Virus record (IMG/VR): IMGVR_UViG_3300020156_000022
Span: 40,983-104,982 of that record
Direction: 5' to 3' (one strand)
Origin: a virus
DNA: 64,000 nt
Shown piece by piece: positions 35,616-46,629 of this stretch; the stretch's first letter is position 1, and the number at the start of each line of letters is the position of its first letter. Below the pieces are notes generated by a model, which did no database searches, was not told where the DNA came from, and was given only the letters and a program-made list of their open reading frames with translations. The position numbers and the translations under genes were made by a program.

Positions 35616-38600
35616 TTACTTAACGTAGACAATAGTCAAGACAGGTTCATTTGACTGCCCATTACCATTAAATTTTCCATATTGAGTTTTTGTTCCATCT
35701 GTAGGTCCAAGTGCGATACCTTTTGCTGCACCTGATTGGAAATCTTGACCTACTGCAACACCTAGGCTGACTTTTCTCTTTCCAGGCTTTGGCCAATTTG
35801 ATGAGGTTACTCTTTGCTCATCTACACGAGAACTGCTCCAAGTAGAAGGTCTTCCTGTATAATTGTGCGTACCAATTCTTGCCGTACCACCATCATTCCA
35901 ATACCAGTGATTAGCATACATAGTAATATAACAAGCTTTAATAGTAGCATCCTTGGTGTCTGCTAAGATTTTTGCATAATCAAAACCACACAAGGCTCTA
36001 GCATCATTAAGCCAGTTATCCGCACCTGAGTTTCCTTGCACCATCGTTGATCCATGAGAAGATGAATAATCTCCATTGGATCGATAGGTACCAGACCAGG
36101 TTGCAGCATAATTCTTGGTATATTCAATTTTAGGTTTAGGTGCTACTGCGCGAGGAGTATCGATAGTCGGAGCTGGTGTTCCTGCTGGGCTTACACCAGC
36201 ATCATTAATGATTACCGTGTCTGTTTTAGGAAGACCTACATCCTCTACCCAAATTAATGTTGTGCTTTCTACTCCTGTGTTACCTTGCGCGTTTACTGTA
36301 GGAGTACCAGCACCTCCTTGAATTGACCACAAAATTCTGTGGAGCCCAGGAGTAAAGGTTCCAGCATAAGTAATGTGAGCAGCAGCATTACCGCCAGCCG
36401 CAGCAGCGCCTACGGAAATAGACTGCTGAATCCATGGCATATCTAAAGTAGGGGAAATTTCCCCAGCATCACGAAGCCTCATTACAAGACGATCGTTAGC
36501 TGCGGTAGATTCCCATTCTGTTACAGCACAGATCATATATGTACGGGATTCTTCCGCGATAAAACTGATTTCTAAGAATCCTCTTTCATTACCTGCGGCT
36601 GCTCCAACAATAGAAGCACCAGGATAGTATCCAATCGAGATAACACCCTTACCCATTGGATCAATAATATCAGACTTTAGTGAATCACCGCCAATATTAA
36701 TATCATTTGTGATAGAAATATCTTGGAATGACCCTCGACCGGTACCATCAATTCCCGCAAGAGTAATGGTAGGATCTTCTAGATCTTTAATCAATAGGAA
36801 GTTACCATTTACACCGGGATTACCTAACAAGCTAACAGTAGGATCTTCGTCTTCAGAATAAATTCTGAATCCTTCAAAGTTCATTTCAGCACGAGCACCG
36901 CTTTCGCCGGTCTTAATTACCCCACCAAGAATGATAGAGGCGCTAATAGTTCCGGCTGTAATCTTTGAAGCTGTTAGGTCACTGATATGTGCATCGTCAA
37001 TAAGATTTACTGTAGCAGTAACAGCATTAGATGGTGCAGATCTGTTTCCAGCAGTATCTATTGCGATTACTCGAACATAAATGTTTTCAGTAGAGTCTAC
37101 ATTGAATGTCTGAATAACCGGAGTACCTGAACGAAGCATTCCTGCGTCTGCTAAAATTTTTCCTACTCTGGTAGTTTCGTTGGGATAGAAATTAGCATCA
37201 CCTACGTGCACCTCTAAATATGCCATATCTGGAGGCAAATTGAAGGTTCCTCCTTCTGCCTTGCCTAAGAAATGCTGAACCTGAATGGCTACCATGCTAG
37301 AAGCAATTACAGGTGGCGCAGGCTTAGGCGGAGCAATAGTATCAGTTTGCGCAGTAAAGCTGAAACTGTCTGACCACTCAGAGAAATGCTGAGGTGTAGA
37401 TGAGTCTACCGCACGAATTTGTAAATCATAAGTTACTCCTGGGGTAAGCTCCTGAATTACAGTGTTTAATTGCCCCCAAGCTACATAAACTGTTTGCCAC
37501 CCGGCATTAGTAATTGGTGGTAATACAGGCTGAGCCCAAGTAAGTAGATCTGACCATGCAGCCTCTCCTTCAACAGTTTCCCAAGATGACTGCAAATCAG
37601 CAGTAACAGAAGGCTTGTACCTTAATTCATAATGATGACCATCAGTGATGTATGAACCATCTGTATTGTAAGGCAATTCCCAAGAAATATCTGCTTGAGC
37701 GCGAACAGAAACTCCATCGGAAGGGTAATATACATTACTGTACACACTAGTAAGATTAGGAGTTTCAGGAATGGTTTTATCTCCCGGAGCCTGAGGAATC
37801 CAGTATCCGCGAGAAAAAGTTAGAACATCGCCTTCTACAGCACTACTTACTACAACATCTCTTAATCCTGCTAGAGTTACTTGCTCAATTAAAGTAATAG
37901 CACTGATAGCAGAACCTAGGGTAGTTCCTCCTGAAGCACTCGAAGCTGATAAATTAGCTACTTGCTGCTTTAATCTTTCAATCAGCAATTCACGTCGAGA
38001 TTGTAAGGTTAATTCAACAGTTTGGGTGGCATCAGATGCTACATTGACAGCAATACCTACTACGCGCCATTGGCCAATAGAAACATTATGATTTGAATCG
38101 ATATTCTCAATAGAGATCCAATCACCTACATCGTAATCTTTAAATACTCTACGACCTTCCTGATTGGCTGCAACAGATACTCTCCAAGATACCTTCTCGT
38201 CCTTTAAATCTTCTAAAGATGAGTTAAGAACTTGGGTAAGGTCATCTAAGTCTGTGGCGTTTCCAGCAGAAATGAAAGCCTCTCTCTTCTGGTATTTAGC
38301 CATAGACTCTTTGTCTTCAGTATACACATATGAGCCAGATTGGTTTTTACCAACAATAGCATTAGCAATAGTGTCTCGACTTCTGTTTCTTTCCTTACTA
38401 ATCTGTGAACCGGTTTCATGGAAAACTACATCTTGCTTACTGAAAAATGCCGGAGGAATAGCTTCATCTGTTTTAGATCTTTGATACACATTTAAATTAA
38501 AGTCTGTATCCATAATCCAATCAGCTTGCTGTACTTGAGCAAGAGATGCTAATACCGCATCTAATCTTGTTCCTTCAGCTACATCTACTCCTAGCTTGCC

Positions 38601-40169
38601 TGTCCAAGGAAGCCCTCGGGAATCTTCGGCATCTGTAAAAGTAGTTTTTACATAAGGAATAACACCTCGTGCCTGAGACTCTGAAAGATATTTCTTGAAC
38701 AACTGCATGGCTGTTTCAGTTGAAGGAATAGTAGACTTATTCAGATTATAAAAATAAGCTGGTAATGGTGCCGCAATTCCTACGTTTCCAATAAGCTCTA
38801 GTCCTAATTGCAATACAACATGAGTTGATGGCCATACATAAGCAGTTCTGAATCGTTCAGTCCATACAGTATTATCCGCAGATGTATCAAAAACTACCTC
38901 TCCAGAGTCTTCTCTGATTCTCCAATATTTCTGAGAAGTAACATCATATGCCCATTCTTCATTGGCAACTGAGCTACCGTTAGAAACTTCAGCCACAATA
39001 CGTAAATTGCCATTAATGCGTTGTGTGTACATTCTAGCATAATTACTAGAGCTATTAGTAAATTGCCCCGGGTCATGAATTAGCTTTACAATAGTAGAAA
39101 CTTGCCCGGTACCAGAAGCTAATGACGGACCAGGCTCTACAGCAACAGATAATCCAGAACTTTCAAAATCATAAGTTCTGGAAGTTATGTATTTGGTGGG
39201 CTGACCAGAAGATACTACTAATTTAGCATGTCCAGCAGTTTCATCTGAAGTAACAGCTCCGAAGAAAGTCATACGTTGAGTAGCTTGAGTTAGATTTTTT
39301 TGATTTACATCTAAGGCAGTATTGACTTTATCCAACTCGGCCTTTGCTTCATTAAGCTGCTTTAGAGCTTCTTTCTTTTCTGCTGCGGTGGCTGCTGGAT
39401 TCTTTTGCTTCATTACTTGATCATAACTCTGTTTTTCAGAGTTATAACTATTAGTTGCAGATGTTTTCTGCTCAGTTAATCCTGTACGTTCCTGCTGATA
39501 CTTATCTCTATCTGCCTCAGCTTCACGCCTTCCGCCTTCCGCTTGCACAGTAATATTAGGATCAAGTGAGGTTCTAGTCCATACAAGTTGGTCTAATTCT
39601 GATCCAAATGCGTCAACAGCAGTTTCTAACTTAGTGACAATTCTGTCAGGAAACCCTGATGGGAATACAGTAGCCCATTCAAGTACCTTACCGATACCGG
39701 CACCTGAGATGGTCGCAGACAATGTTTCTGTGTCGTTGATTTGAGAATCTGTGCTAGCGGTACCTAGGAATTGAAATACTACATCGCCATCAAAACGAAT
39801 TTCCCACAAGTTTTCATAGTCAAACAAAGTCTCAATAGGTGAGCCATCATTTAATGACTGCTGAAATAGAGGATGATTTAAGTTTAGACCGAAAGATGCC
39901 ATACCGTAAGCATTTAATTCCTTGGTAAAGGTAAGACTGGTCATATCTGTAGTTCGTAGCAACTCAGTCTGGAAGTCACTATGGGATCTACAAATAAGCT
40001 CCCATCCAACACTTCCGTAAGCTACTTCTGAATCTACAGAACGAGCACTAAGGGTAAATGGTAATCTCTTAGGTAATACTCCTGTAAACCCACGGGCCCC
40101 CGTCTCGGCAGGACGAACTAGTCCTCCGAGCTTGAAAGGAATTCTATGCGGTAGTGATGCTAGACTCAC
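35616..40169 (-). CDS. Tail tip/central fibre protein
   Basis: 1517 residues. N-terminal tail-hub-like part (LLRTTDMTSLTFTKELNAYG, then WEIRFDGDVVFQF), a coiled coil at about 215-300 with TAAEKKEALKQLNEAKAELD, a central hub (DWIMDTDFNLNVYQR, YDVGDWISIEN), two FN3-like repeats at about 810-930 (SWELPYNTDGSYITD, LTPGVTYDLQIRAVDS), and C-terminal carbohydrate-type beta domains (DNWLNDARALCGFDYAKILA, YWNDGGTARIGTHNY). The order matches siphophage tail-tip proteins that anchor the fibre. Confidence 0.8.
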   Translation of the reverse strand: MSLASLPHRIPFKLGGLVRPAETGARGFTGVLPKRLPFTLSARSVDSEVAYGSVGWELICRSHSDFQTELLRTTDMTSLTFTKELNAYGMASFGLNLNHPLFQQSLNDGSPIETLFDYENLWEIRFDGDVVFQFLGTASTDSQINDTETLSATISGAGIGKVLEWATVFPSGFPDRIVTKLETAVDAFGSELDQLVWTRTSLDPNITVQAEGGRREAEADRDKYQQERTGLTEQKTSATNSYNSEKQSYDQVMKQKNPAATAAEKKEALKQLNEAKAELDKVNTALDVNQKNLTQATQRMTFFGAVTSDETAGHAKLVVSSGQPTKYITSRTYDFESSGLSVAVEPGPSLASGTGQVSTIVKLIHDPGQFTNSSSNYARMYTQRINGNLRIVAEVSNGSSVANEEWAYDVTSQKYWRIREDSGEVVFDTSADNTVWTERFRTAYVWPSTHVVLQLGLELIGNVGIAAPLPAYFYNLNKSTIPSTETAMQLFKKYLSESQARGVIPYVKTTFTDAEDSRGLPWTGKLGVDVAEGTRLDAVLASLAQVQQADWIMDTDFNLNVYQRSKTDEAIPPAFFSKQDVVFHETGSQISKERNRSRDTIANAIVGKNQSGSYVYTEDKESMAKYQKREAFISAGNATDLDDLTQVLNSSLEDLKDEKVSWRVSVAANQEGRRVFKDYDVGDWISIENIDSNHNVSIGQWRVVGIAVNVASDATQTVELTLQSRRELLIERLKQQVANLSASSASGGTTLGSAISAITLIEQVTLAGLRDVVVSSAVEGDVLTFSRGYWIPQAPGDKTIPETPNLTSVYSNVYYPSDGVSVRAQADISWELPYNTDGSYITDGHHYELRYKPSVTADLQSSWETVEGEAAWSDLLTWAQPVLPPITNAGWQTVYVAWGQLNTVIQELTPGVTYDLQIRAVDSSTPQHFSEWSDSFSFTAQTDTIAPPKPAPPVIASSMVAIQVQHFLGKAEGGTFNLPPDMAYLEVHVGDANFYPNETTRVGKILADAGMLRSGTPVIQTFNVDSTENIYVRVIAIDTAGNRSAPSNAVTATVNLIDDAHISDLTASKITAGTISASIILGGVIKTGESGARAEMNFEGFRIYSEDEDPTVSLLGNPGVNGNFLLIKDLEDPTITLAGIDGTGRGSFQDISITNDINIGGDSLKSDIIDPMGKGVISIGYYPGASIVGAAAGNERGFLEISFIAEESRTYMICAVTEWESTAANDRLVMRLRDAGEISPTLDMPWIQQSISVGAAAAGGNAAAHITYAGTFTPGLHRILWSIQGGAGTPTVNAQGNTGVESTTLIWVEDVGLPKTDTVIINDAGVSPAGTPAPTIDTPRAVAPKPKIEYTKNYAATWSGTYRSNGDYSSSHGSTMVQGNSGADNWLNDARALCGFDYAKILADTKDATIKACYITMYANHWYWNDGGTARIGTHNYTGRPSTWSSSRVDEQRVTSSNWPKPGKRKVSLGVAVGQDFQSGAAKGIALGPTDGTKTQYGKFNGNGQSNEPVLTIVYVK

Positions 40170-40186
40170 GGCCTTACACTCCTAAA

Positions 40187-40996
40187 TTATCCGTTAATTA
40201 GTTTCTTTACTGTCATATAAGATGCTCCACGCATTACTGTCTGATCTGCATGAGATGTACTCTGTGCGTGCTGCAACACTACTTCACCAGCATTGGAACC
40301 TATAGGCAAAATAAATCTTTCCTGGATGGCTGTCCAATACATCGCGCTGGCCAGACCGTAGGCTACTTCAGTAGTCATCTGGCTTGCGTTAGTTCGCATT
40401 AAAGTATTACCGTTATCTGTTGAGTTTACGGCGGGTCCAGTACATGCTCGTAATCCCACTGTTCCAGAAGGGACTTTCCAAGCAAGTTTGATATTACCAT
40501 TCTGCCCGGAGCAAATAGCAAATAACTCTACGCGATACTTGGTATTTGCAGAAGCACTAAACCTTAGAACAGTATCGTCATTCAATGTGGTGTCGTTGGA
40601 ATAGCCCTGGTCGGTGTTCTTATAGATAGTGAACTCTGGCTCAAAAGCAGAATCAGGCAGCCCGTGCACACCTGGAGAAACATTAGCTATGTGGTCTTGA
40701 GCCTCTTGAAAATCTCTTGCGGAAACTCCATGAACTACAGGTGCTCCCTGAGCGTGAGATTTAGCTGTGGTTCCGTCTTGTCCACGAGTAATGAGGAATG
40801 TCCCCGGTGATCCGCCCTTAGGACCAGTTACAGTAACCAGCTCTTCATTAGAAGTATCTGGATCTAATCTTAAAGTATAGGGGTATTGTGATGGAAATCC
40901 TGTACTGGTGCTTAGAGCTACTTCTGTAGCTCCGGTAGAAATTCCACCTACTGTTGCAATAGTGGACAGTGCTGCTGTATTACTGTAATAGCGCAT
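40187..40996 (-). CDS. Minor tail protein
   Basis: 269 residues from ATG 40996, with GGGAG 8 nt upstream; an upstream TTG lies inside that RBS. N-terminal SNTAALSTIATVGGISTG, TSTGFPSQYPYTLRLDP is a known minor tail motif with LVTVTGPKGG...RGQDGTTA. The C-terminal 120 residues resemble the end of the 33574 protein (YRVELFAICSGQNGNIKLAW). Confidence 0.75.
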   Translation of the reverse strand: MRYYSNTAALSTIATVGGISTGATEVALSTSTGFPSQYPYTLRLDPDTSNEELVTVTGPKGGSPGTFLITRGQDGTTAKSHAQGAPVVHGVSARDFQEAQDHIANVSPGVHGLPDSAFEPEFTIYKNTDQGYSNDTTLNDDTVLRFSASANTKYRVELFAICSGQNGNIKLAWKVPSGTVGLRACTGPAVNSTDNGNTLMRTNASQMTTEVAYGLASAMYWTAIQERFILPIGSNAGEVVLQHAQSTSHADQTVMRGASYMTVKKLING

Positions 40997-41016
40997 TATA
41001 TGTTCTCCCAAAATCC

Positions 41017-41862
41017 TTATAGATACGCTGGCTTAAATTTCAACACAGCATTTCCTGTGTTGTTACCTGTAGATGTTAATTTAATAGAATTGTTTCCTGG
41101 CAACAGCTTCATCCAAGCTCTAAACCCTGAATGAGTAACAGAGCCAGTTAAGTTACTGTTGTCAAATGAGTTTATCACAGAAAACTGTCCAACATCAACA
41201 TTTACAGGATTTCCAATAATGGCAGTATTGACTCTCATCCATGTATTGGGTGTTGCTGTCAAGTTAGTTATCAACGGGGATACAAGCTCTCCGTTGAGTT
41301 GGATTTTAATTGATGTCCAGATCGGAATATCGCCTGGGTTACTAACTACTGTGGTTCCGCCTGGAGATAAATTGTACGTTAATTCTGGACCGTAAAAATA
41401 GGGGTCTGAGAGTAGGAGGTCCACAGCGAAATCAGCTCGGGTTCGTCCTGTCATCGTAGGGTCCATAGTCCCCGCTAATTCACACAGAGCGGTTGCTTCA
41501 CGAAGTACTGGCGAAGCAGCATTCTCCCACCAGCGACGAGTCAATACCAATTGTTCCTCAGGTGACCAAAGCAATTGCTGTAAAGTTCGCCAGTTATCGT
41601 TGAACTGTACGTCTTGTGTGCCTCCAGCCCTTGGCTGATCTGTACTTGGGTTAACTCCTGCGACCCACATTGCCAGAGTAATTACTCTGGAATCAGCATT
41701 CTTTGTTCTGAACGATCTACCGTCTCGGAAAGGGAAGAGAGTGTTATCTCCACGAAGTTTAGGTACAGCTAATCGTGAACCACCTATAGTTTTGATCGCC
41801 CAGCAATACTGATTCAGCGAGACGCCGTTTATGCTCCAATATTCTTCTGATGAGTTAGACAT
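41017..41862 (-). CDS. Distal tail (Dit)-like protein
   Basis: 281 residues. YWSINGVSLNQYCWAIKTIG, LRGDNTLFPFRDGRSFRTKN and VITLAMWVAGVNP follow the first domain of Dit-like minor tail proteins of actinophages; the C-terminal half is a beta sandwich (TWMRVNTAIIGNPVNVDVG). Position just after the tape measure is the Dit position. Confidence 0.78.
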   Translation of the reverse strand: MSNSSEEYWSINGVSLNQYCWAIKTIGGSRLAVPKLRGDNTLFPFRDGRSFRTKNADSRVITLAMWVAGVNPSTDQPRAGGTQDVQFNDNWRTLQQLLWSPEEQLVLTRRWWENAASPVLREATALCELAGTMDPTMTGRTRADFAVDLLLSDPYFYGPELTYNLSPGGTTVVSNPGDIPIWTSIKIQLNGELVSPLITNLTATPNTWMRVNTAIIGNPVNVDVGQFSVINSFDNSNLTGSVTHSGFRAWMKLLPGNNSIKLTSTGNNTGNAVLKFKPAYL

Positions 41863-41880
41863 TCTCTTCCCCTCCCTTCT

Positions 41881-44800
41881 TTAGTATAACAATTGAGTTC
41901 TGTAAAGTGCATCACGGATTGAATCTCCTGCACGCTCTGGCATAGGGTTATTAATAATAACGTCACCAAAGGTTCTTGTGTTATCTGTTGAGTTATTAAC
42001 TACTGAGCTAGCAGCCGGTGATAGGGTTCTTGGAGTAGTAGGCAATGAAGTTTGTTGTTTAGGCATAATATTTTGCATATTCAGCATTTCCATCAAATCA
42101 ACTAAACCTCCCTGGTTAAATGCCCAGTGATCGTGCGGATTTCCACCTGCGAAATTGTGCTGATTCCAAACTGCTCCAGTATACCTATGTGGCTTACCAT
42201 TCCAAATATTCAAATCGTTATAAGGAGTAATAAGTTCCTTAGTCCTTGCACCAAAGTTAGATCTAATCCACTGAGCTACATCCCTACGAGGAGGAAGGTC
42301 AACCGCTCTACCTAATGCGTGGTAAGACCTGTTTCCTGATAGTGTTCTAGCTCCAGGCCTTGGTCCAGAGATTAATGGCAATCCGGGGAATCTTTGGCGA
42401 AGTACCTGCATTTGCCATTTGTAGCCTCCAGGACCACCAGCACCGCCTAAGCCAACTTCAGCCCAAGCCTTTTTAATCATGGTGTCAGAAACATCGACTG
42501 GGAACGGCCAACCTACTCCACCACCTTTAGCAAACTTATGGCCACCGCTTGCACAGATAGGACATTCTTTGCTGTGTACAGTGCCTCCTGAAGCAAACTT
42601 ATCATTAGACACATCTGGCAAAGCTTCTGCAACTACAGTTCTGTCAAGTTTCTTTTGGCGCAAAGCCTCCATTACCGGAAGCCCATAGTATTCTACGGCA
42701 TCTGTCGGATGAACAAATTCGCCGTTAGACAACCAGGCTCTAATGGAATCAGAAGTTCTAGTTCCAGCACCCCACACAGGGCCACCACTTCTGAATCCAG
42801 GAGCACCATAACCATCTCCCCAACCTTTCATGGAAGCACGAGCTTTAGATTCTTCTACTTCTCGTTCAGCTTCCTTCAGACTCTTACCACTTTGCAGAGA
42901 AGCCTGAAGGGCTTTCAGGTCTTGCATTTCTTGGTATACTTTTACGTAACCTTTTGTAGATAGCTCAGTTTGTACATCTTCAGGAACTTCACCATACATT
43001 TTGATAAGGTCGCGAGTTTCCTTCTTGGTACCTAGTGCCTTATCTGCTTCTTTTTGAAGTTCCTTAATGCGGTCTCTGTGACGCTGAGTAGCTTCCTTCA
43101 TAGGTACGCCAGAGGCAATATCCTCAAGATACAAATCTCGGGCAGCTTTTGCGGCAGCCTGCAATGCATCCCTGTTTCTTAGACCTTCACGACTATGAAC
43201 GCTTAAACTCTTACCGTTGGCTTCTACTGACTCCTTCAGAGTAAGAATTTGGCTATTCCAGTTTTCAGTAGCTTCATTGGCTGTCATCATTTCGCCATAT
43301 TCGGCCTTAATGATGTCAGACAAAGCACTGCTTCTATCCCTAGCAGTAGAAGTCGCGCTGGACATGGTATCCAAAGCAGAAGACAAGGTTTGAATTCTAG
43401 CTTCTAAATCACCTGCGGCAACTACACTATCAACCTGGGCTTGAGTCATTCCTGCTAGACGATCCTGATAGGTTCGTGCGGAATCAGCACTAGTCTTAGT
43501 TAACTCATTGTTTCTGCTCTGAGCTTCAGCCACCTGGTTAATTGAATCTTTGAATTCAATCGCTTCGTCTTTTAATTGCTTATAAGGAATTGCAGCAGTA
43601 GGTCCACCAGCTTCTAATGCTGCGATACGCAAACGCTCATAAGTAGCAATCTGTGCATCAAGCTGAGTATTAACTCTAGTTAGATTTTGGTCGTTGTCAT
43701 TTAGAGCGCCAGATACGTCTGTCAAACTAACGCCAAACCTCTCAGCCCTTTCTGCAAGTTCCTTGAACTTCTTATCAGTTTCAGCTAACTGGTTTACTTG
43801 ATCTGTATTTCCCTGAGAAAGATCAGAATAAGCAGATTTCAAAGCTTGGAATGCGTTTTTAGTATCTTCAGCTTCTCGCCTTTGCCCCATTAAACTGTCA
43901 ACTAGGAATGTCACTCCTACTGCGGCAGCACTTAACGCAATTCCCCAAGGCCCACCTAGGAAACCTACGAGTCCTCCTAATGCGCCTTGTACTCGTGATC
44001 CAGCAGTGCTAAGCCCTCCTACAGTTCTACTAAATACAGATACTTTGCCATTAGCATTTTCTGCTGCGCGACCAGTATTTTCAATACTTCGAGCAGTATT
44101 ACCTCCACCGACAATCTCAGAGCCAATACCTGCAATAGGTGAAGGAGTATTCCTAGCTATTGGTGCGGATTGCCCAGAAGATTGTAACCCAGCAGCATTT
44201 CTAGCAGCATCAGCAAAAGCTCCAGATAGGTTTCCTCTGTTTCGTACCATCCAAGTAAAGAAGTCCCATAACTTGAACAGCCCTGTAAACCTTGCCACAA
44301 TAGATACAGCAGCCAAAGCAGCAAGACCGGCTGCCAATCCGCCTAAGACATTACTTACTCCTGGAAGAGACGCAATGTTGAACAGTAGCTCGGCAAAATT
44401 AGCCAAAACAGTAACGAATACTGTTAATGCGGATGCAGCACCACTTTCTAAGAAAGTAGAAATAGCTTCAAGCATGTCGCCCAAAGCTTCAGCTACAGTA
44501 ACCGCAATACCTGAGTCATTAAGGTGCTGCAAGATTTCTAGAATAGGCGGCAGAACACGAGTCCTTAATGTGTCTAGCAGGTCAATCATAGTCTGAATAT
44601 TGCTTTGATTAGACGCTAAGTTTCCAATTCCTCGGGCAAGATCTCTAATCAAATCTCCTAGCGCTGACAATACAGGTCTAATATTGGTCATCCATTCACG
44701 CAGAGGAGAATTAGCTTGCTCTTGAGCATCAGCAACATCAGCCCAGTGGCCTGTAATATCTTCTAGGGTACGTAAATATGATTGACCTTCGTCTACTGTA

Positions 44801-46605
44801 GCGTTAAAGAATGAACTTACAATACTCCCAAGGTTTTTGAAGATCTGCCAAAGAGACTGTAAACTTTCTTTAGTTTCGTCTAGGAAGTCAGCAATAGACC
44901 CGTTAGATCTAGCCTGAGCTGACCAATCAGCAAAGGCGTCTGCCCCTTCTTTTAATGCACGGGTAATCCATGTAGTAAAAGGACCAGCAGCAATGGCAAT
45001 ATTACGGAATACATTAGCAAGACTGAGTCCTGCACGAGCCATATTGGTAATTACCGTATAGTTGTTTTCAGAAATAGTTCTGAAGTCTCTCTTCCAAGGA
45101 CCAGAAGTAATCATTCTGATACCTTCGTCTGCAACCTTGCCCAAGGCACTTGCAGATCTACCAAAGAAATTCTCAGCTATAGGCAATAAAGTATTAAGGC
45201 GATCAGTGGAATCAACAACTTCCTTGAAGAAGTTTTCTCCGACAATTTCAGAAGTTTTTGCCCACTTATTAGAAAAGTCAACAATGGCTTTTGTGACATC
45301 TCGTGTGGCAGGAGCCATATCCTTAAGCGCAAGGTTGTACTTCTGGGTGGCAGTCAAAGCCTTATCTGTGCCTAAACGTGCCTGTTCTTTTACCTGAGAT
45401 TCTTCAATTTCAGCTTTCTGAGCTTCTTTTAAAACATCTCCAAAGCCCCCAAAAGCACTCGTAAGGCCTCCTATAGCGCCGATAGCAGCAAAACCTAATC
45501 CAGGAATGGCAGCAATAGCTCCACCAGCAGCGCCTATACCACTAGCCAAGCTTAATGCTCCACCACCTAATGCTCCAATTCCAGAAATAAGAGCAGGAAT
45601 AGCAGATACCAAAACAGCAATAAGTCCTGGCATTCTATAAAGCTCACCAGAAACTCTACCTAATCTTTGTAATAGCCTAGAGCTTGATTCGGAGAAGTCA
45701 TCGAATCCTGAAATAAAGCTTCGAAGGAATCCTCCACCGCCCCCACCAGCAGATGCGGCCTGTCGCAACTTGGTAAATACACTAGTGCCTCTATCAGCTT
45801 CCTCGAATACACGAGTCATATCTGCCATAGCAGTTAACGCCCAGAAACGAAAAGACTTTCCAGAAGGTAGCGCATCAATTTTTTCAAGTTCTCGCCTGAT
45901 ACGTTCAGCATCTTTTAATGCTTCAGCTCCAAGTTCATCCTTTAGGCTACGAGAGATAGTGCGAATATCGCCTAAAGCTCTATTAGATAAAATTCTGACA
46001 TTAATGTCAGTGTCCTCGTGAGCTAGTTTTTTAAGTTCAAACTCAATAGCTGCAATACTTTGGTTGGCATCTTCTGCGTCAACATCAAGAACTAACGGAT
46101 CTAACTTTAGTTGACTTAATGTACGATTTAGTGTTCGTAGCCTGCCACCTAGTGAACTATTAATCTTGTCTTCTGCTCGCTTAGCAAAGTCTTCACCAGC
46201 AGATTCTCCAGCCTTGCCAAAAGTATCCTGAAAAGCTTTAATAGTAGCTTGAATTAGCTGACGGTTTCCACCAGAGTTATTACTCCTTTGAATGCCTCGT
46301 CCTAATCCTTTATGATAAGAAGACCCTGCTTCCTCACCGGCTTTTCCAGCGGCATCTCCACGATTAAGGTCAGCAATAGCTGCTTTGGCTGAGTTTGCAC
46401 TTTCGCGTTCAGCACGTGCACGATTCTGCTTTGATGCAGTAATTTTTTGATCGTCAGAAAGAGATTGAGAATTAAGCTTAGCTTCCTCTTCACGCAATTC
46501 TCTTAATGCACGGCGAGCATCGCGTGCAGCACGAATTAGGCTATCGAATTCTCCGAGGGCGCGATAACGAGATACGTGTTCTGAACCACTGCCGGGACTA
46601 GTCAC
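41881..46605 (-). CDS. Tape measure protein with M15-like peptidase
   Basis: 1574 residues, the longest gene; predicts a tail of roughly 230 nm if 1.5 A per residue holds. Mostly helical with coiled coils, hydrophobic segments at about 330-400 (LIAVLVSAIPALISGIGALG) and 850-930. Near the end, SGPRPGARTLSGNRSYHALG then RAVDLPP and HDHWAFNQGG carry the H...D and HxH ligands of M15-type D-Ala-D-Ala peptidases. A cell-wall-cutting domain on the tape measure would help DNA injection. Follows the tail chaperone pair, the usual order. Confidence 0.9.
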   Translation of the reverse strand: MTSPGSGSEHVSRYRALGEFDSLIRAARDARRALRELREEEAKLNSQSLSDDQKITASKQNRARAERESANSAKAAIADLNRGDAAGKAGEEAGSSYHKGLGRGIQRSNNSGGNRQLIQATIKAFQDTFGKAGESAGEDFAKRAEDKINSSLGGRLRTLNRTLSQLKLDPLVLDVDAEDANQSIAAIEFELKKLAHEDTDINVRILSNRALGDIRTISRSLKDELGAEALKDAERIRRELEKIDALPSGKSFRFWALTAMADMTRVFEEADRGTSVFTKLRQAASAGGGGGGFLRSFISGFDDFSESSSRLLQRLGRVSGELYRMPGLIAVLVSAIPALISGIGALGGGALSLASGIGAAGGAIAAIPGLGFAAIGAIGGLTSAFGGFGDVLKEAQKAEIEESQVKEQARLGTDKALTATQKYNLALKDMAPATRDVTKAIVDFSNKWAKTSEIVGENFFKEVVDSTDRLNTLLPIAENFFGRSASALGKVADEGIRMITSGPWKRDFRTISENNYTVITNMARAGLSLANVFRNIAIAAGPFTTWITRALKEGADAFADWSAQARSNGSIADFLDETKESLQSLWQIFKNLGSIVSSFFNATVDEGQSYLRTLEDITGHWADVADAQEQANSPLREWMTNIRPVLSALGDLIRDLARGIGNLASNQSNIQTMIDLLDTLRTRVLPPILEILQHLNDSGIAVTVAEALGDMLEAISTFLESGAASALTVFVTVLANFAELLFNIASLPGVSNVLGGLAAGLAALAAVSIVARFTGLFKLWDFFTWMVRNRGNLSGAFADAARNAAGLQSSGQSAPIARNTPSPIAGIGSEIVGGGNTARSIENTGRAAENANGKVSVFSRTVGGLSTAGSRVQGALGGLVGFLGGPWGIALSAAAVGVTFLVDSLMGQRREAEDTKNAFQALKSAYSDLSQGNTDQVNQLAETDKKFKELAERAERFGVSLTDVSGALNDNDQNLTRVNTQLDAQIATYERLRIAALEAGGPTAAIPYKQLKDEAIEFKDSINQVAEAQSRNNELTKTSADSARTYQDRLAGMTQAQVDSVVAAGDLEARIQTLSSALDTMSSATSTARDRSSALSDIIKAEYGEMMTANEATENWNSQILTLKESVEANGKSLSVHSREGLRNRDALQAAAKAARDLYLEDIASGVPMKEATQRHRDRIKELQKEADKALGTKKETRDLIKMYGEVPEDVQTELSTKGYVKVYQEMQDLKALQASLQSGKSLKEAEREVEESKARASMKGWGDGYGAPGFRSGGPVWGAGTRTSDSIRAWLSNGEFVHPTDAVEYYGLPVMEALRQKKLDRTVVAEALPDVSNDKFASGGTVHSKECPICASGGHKFAKGGGVGWPFPVDVSDTMIKKAWAEVGLGGAGGPGGYKWQMQVLRQRFPGLPLISGPRPGARTLSGNRSYHALGRAVDLPPRRDVAQWIRSNFGARTKELITPYNDLNIWNGKPHRYTGAVWNQHNFAGGNPHDHWAFNQGGLVDLMEMLNMQNIMPKQQTSLPTTPRTLSPAASSVVNNSTDNTRTFGDVIINNPMPERAGDSIRDALYRTQLLY

Positions 46606-46629
46606 CGCGCTACCTCCAAGGTTTTATAG

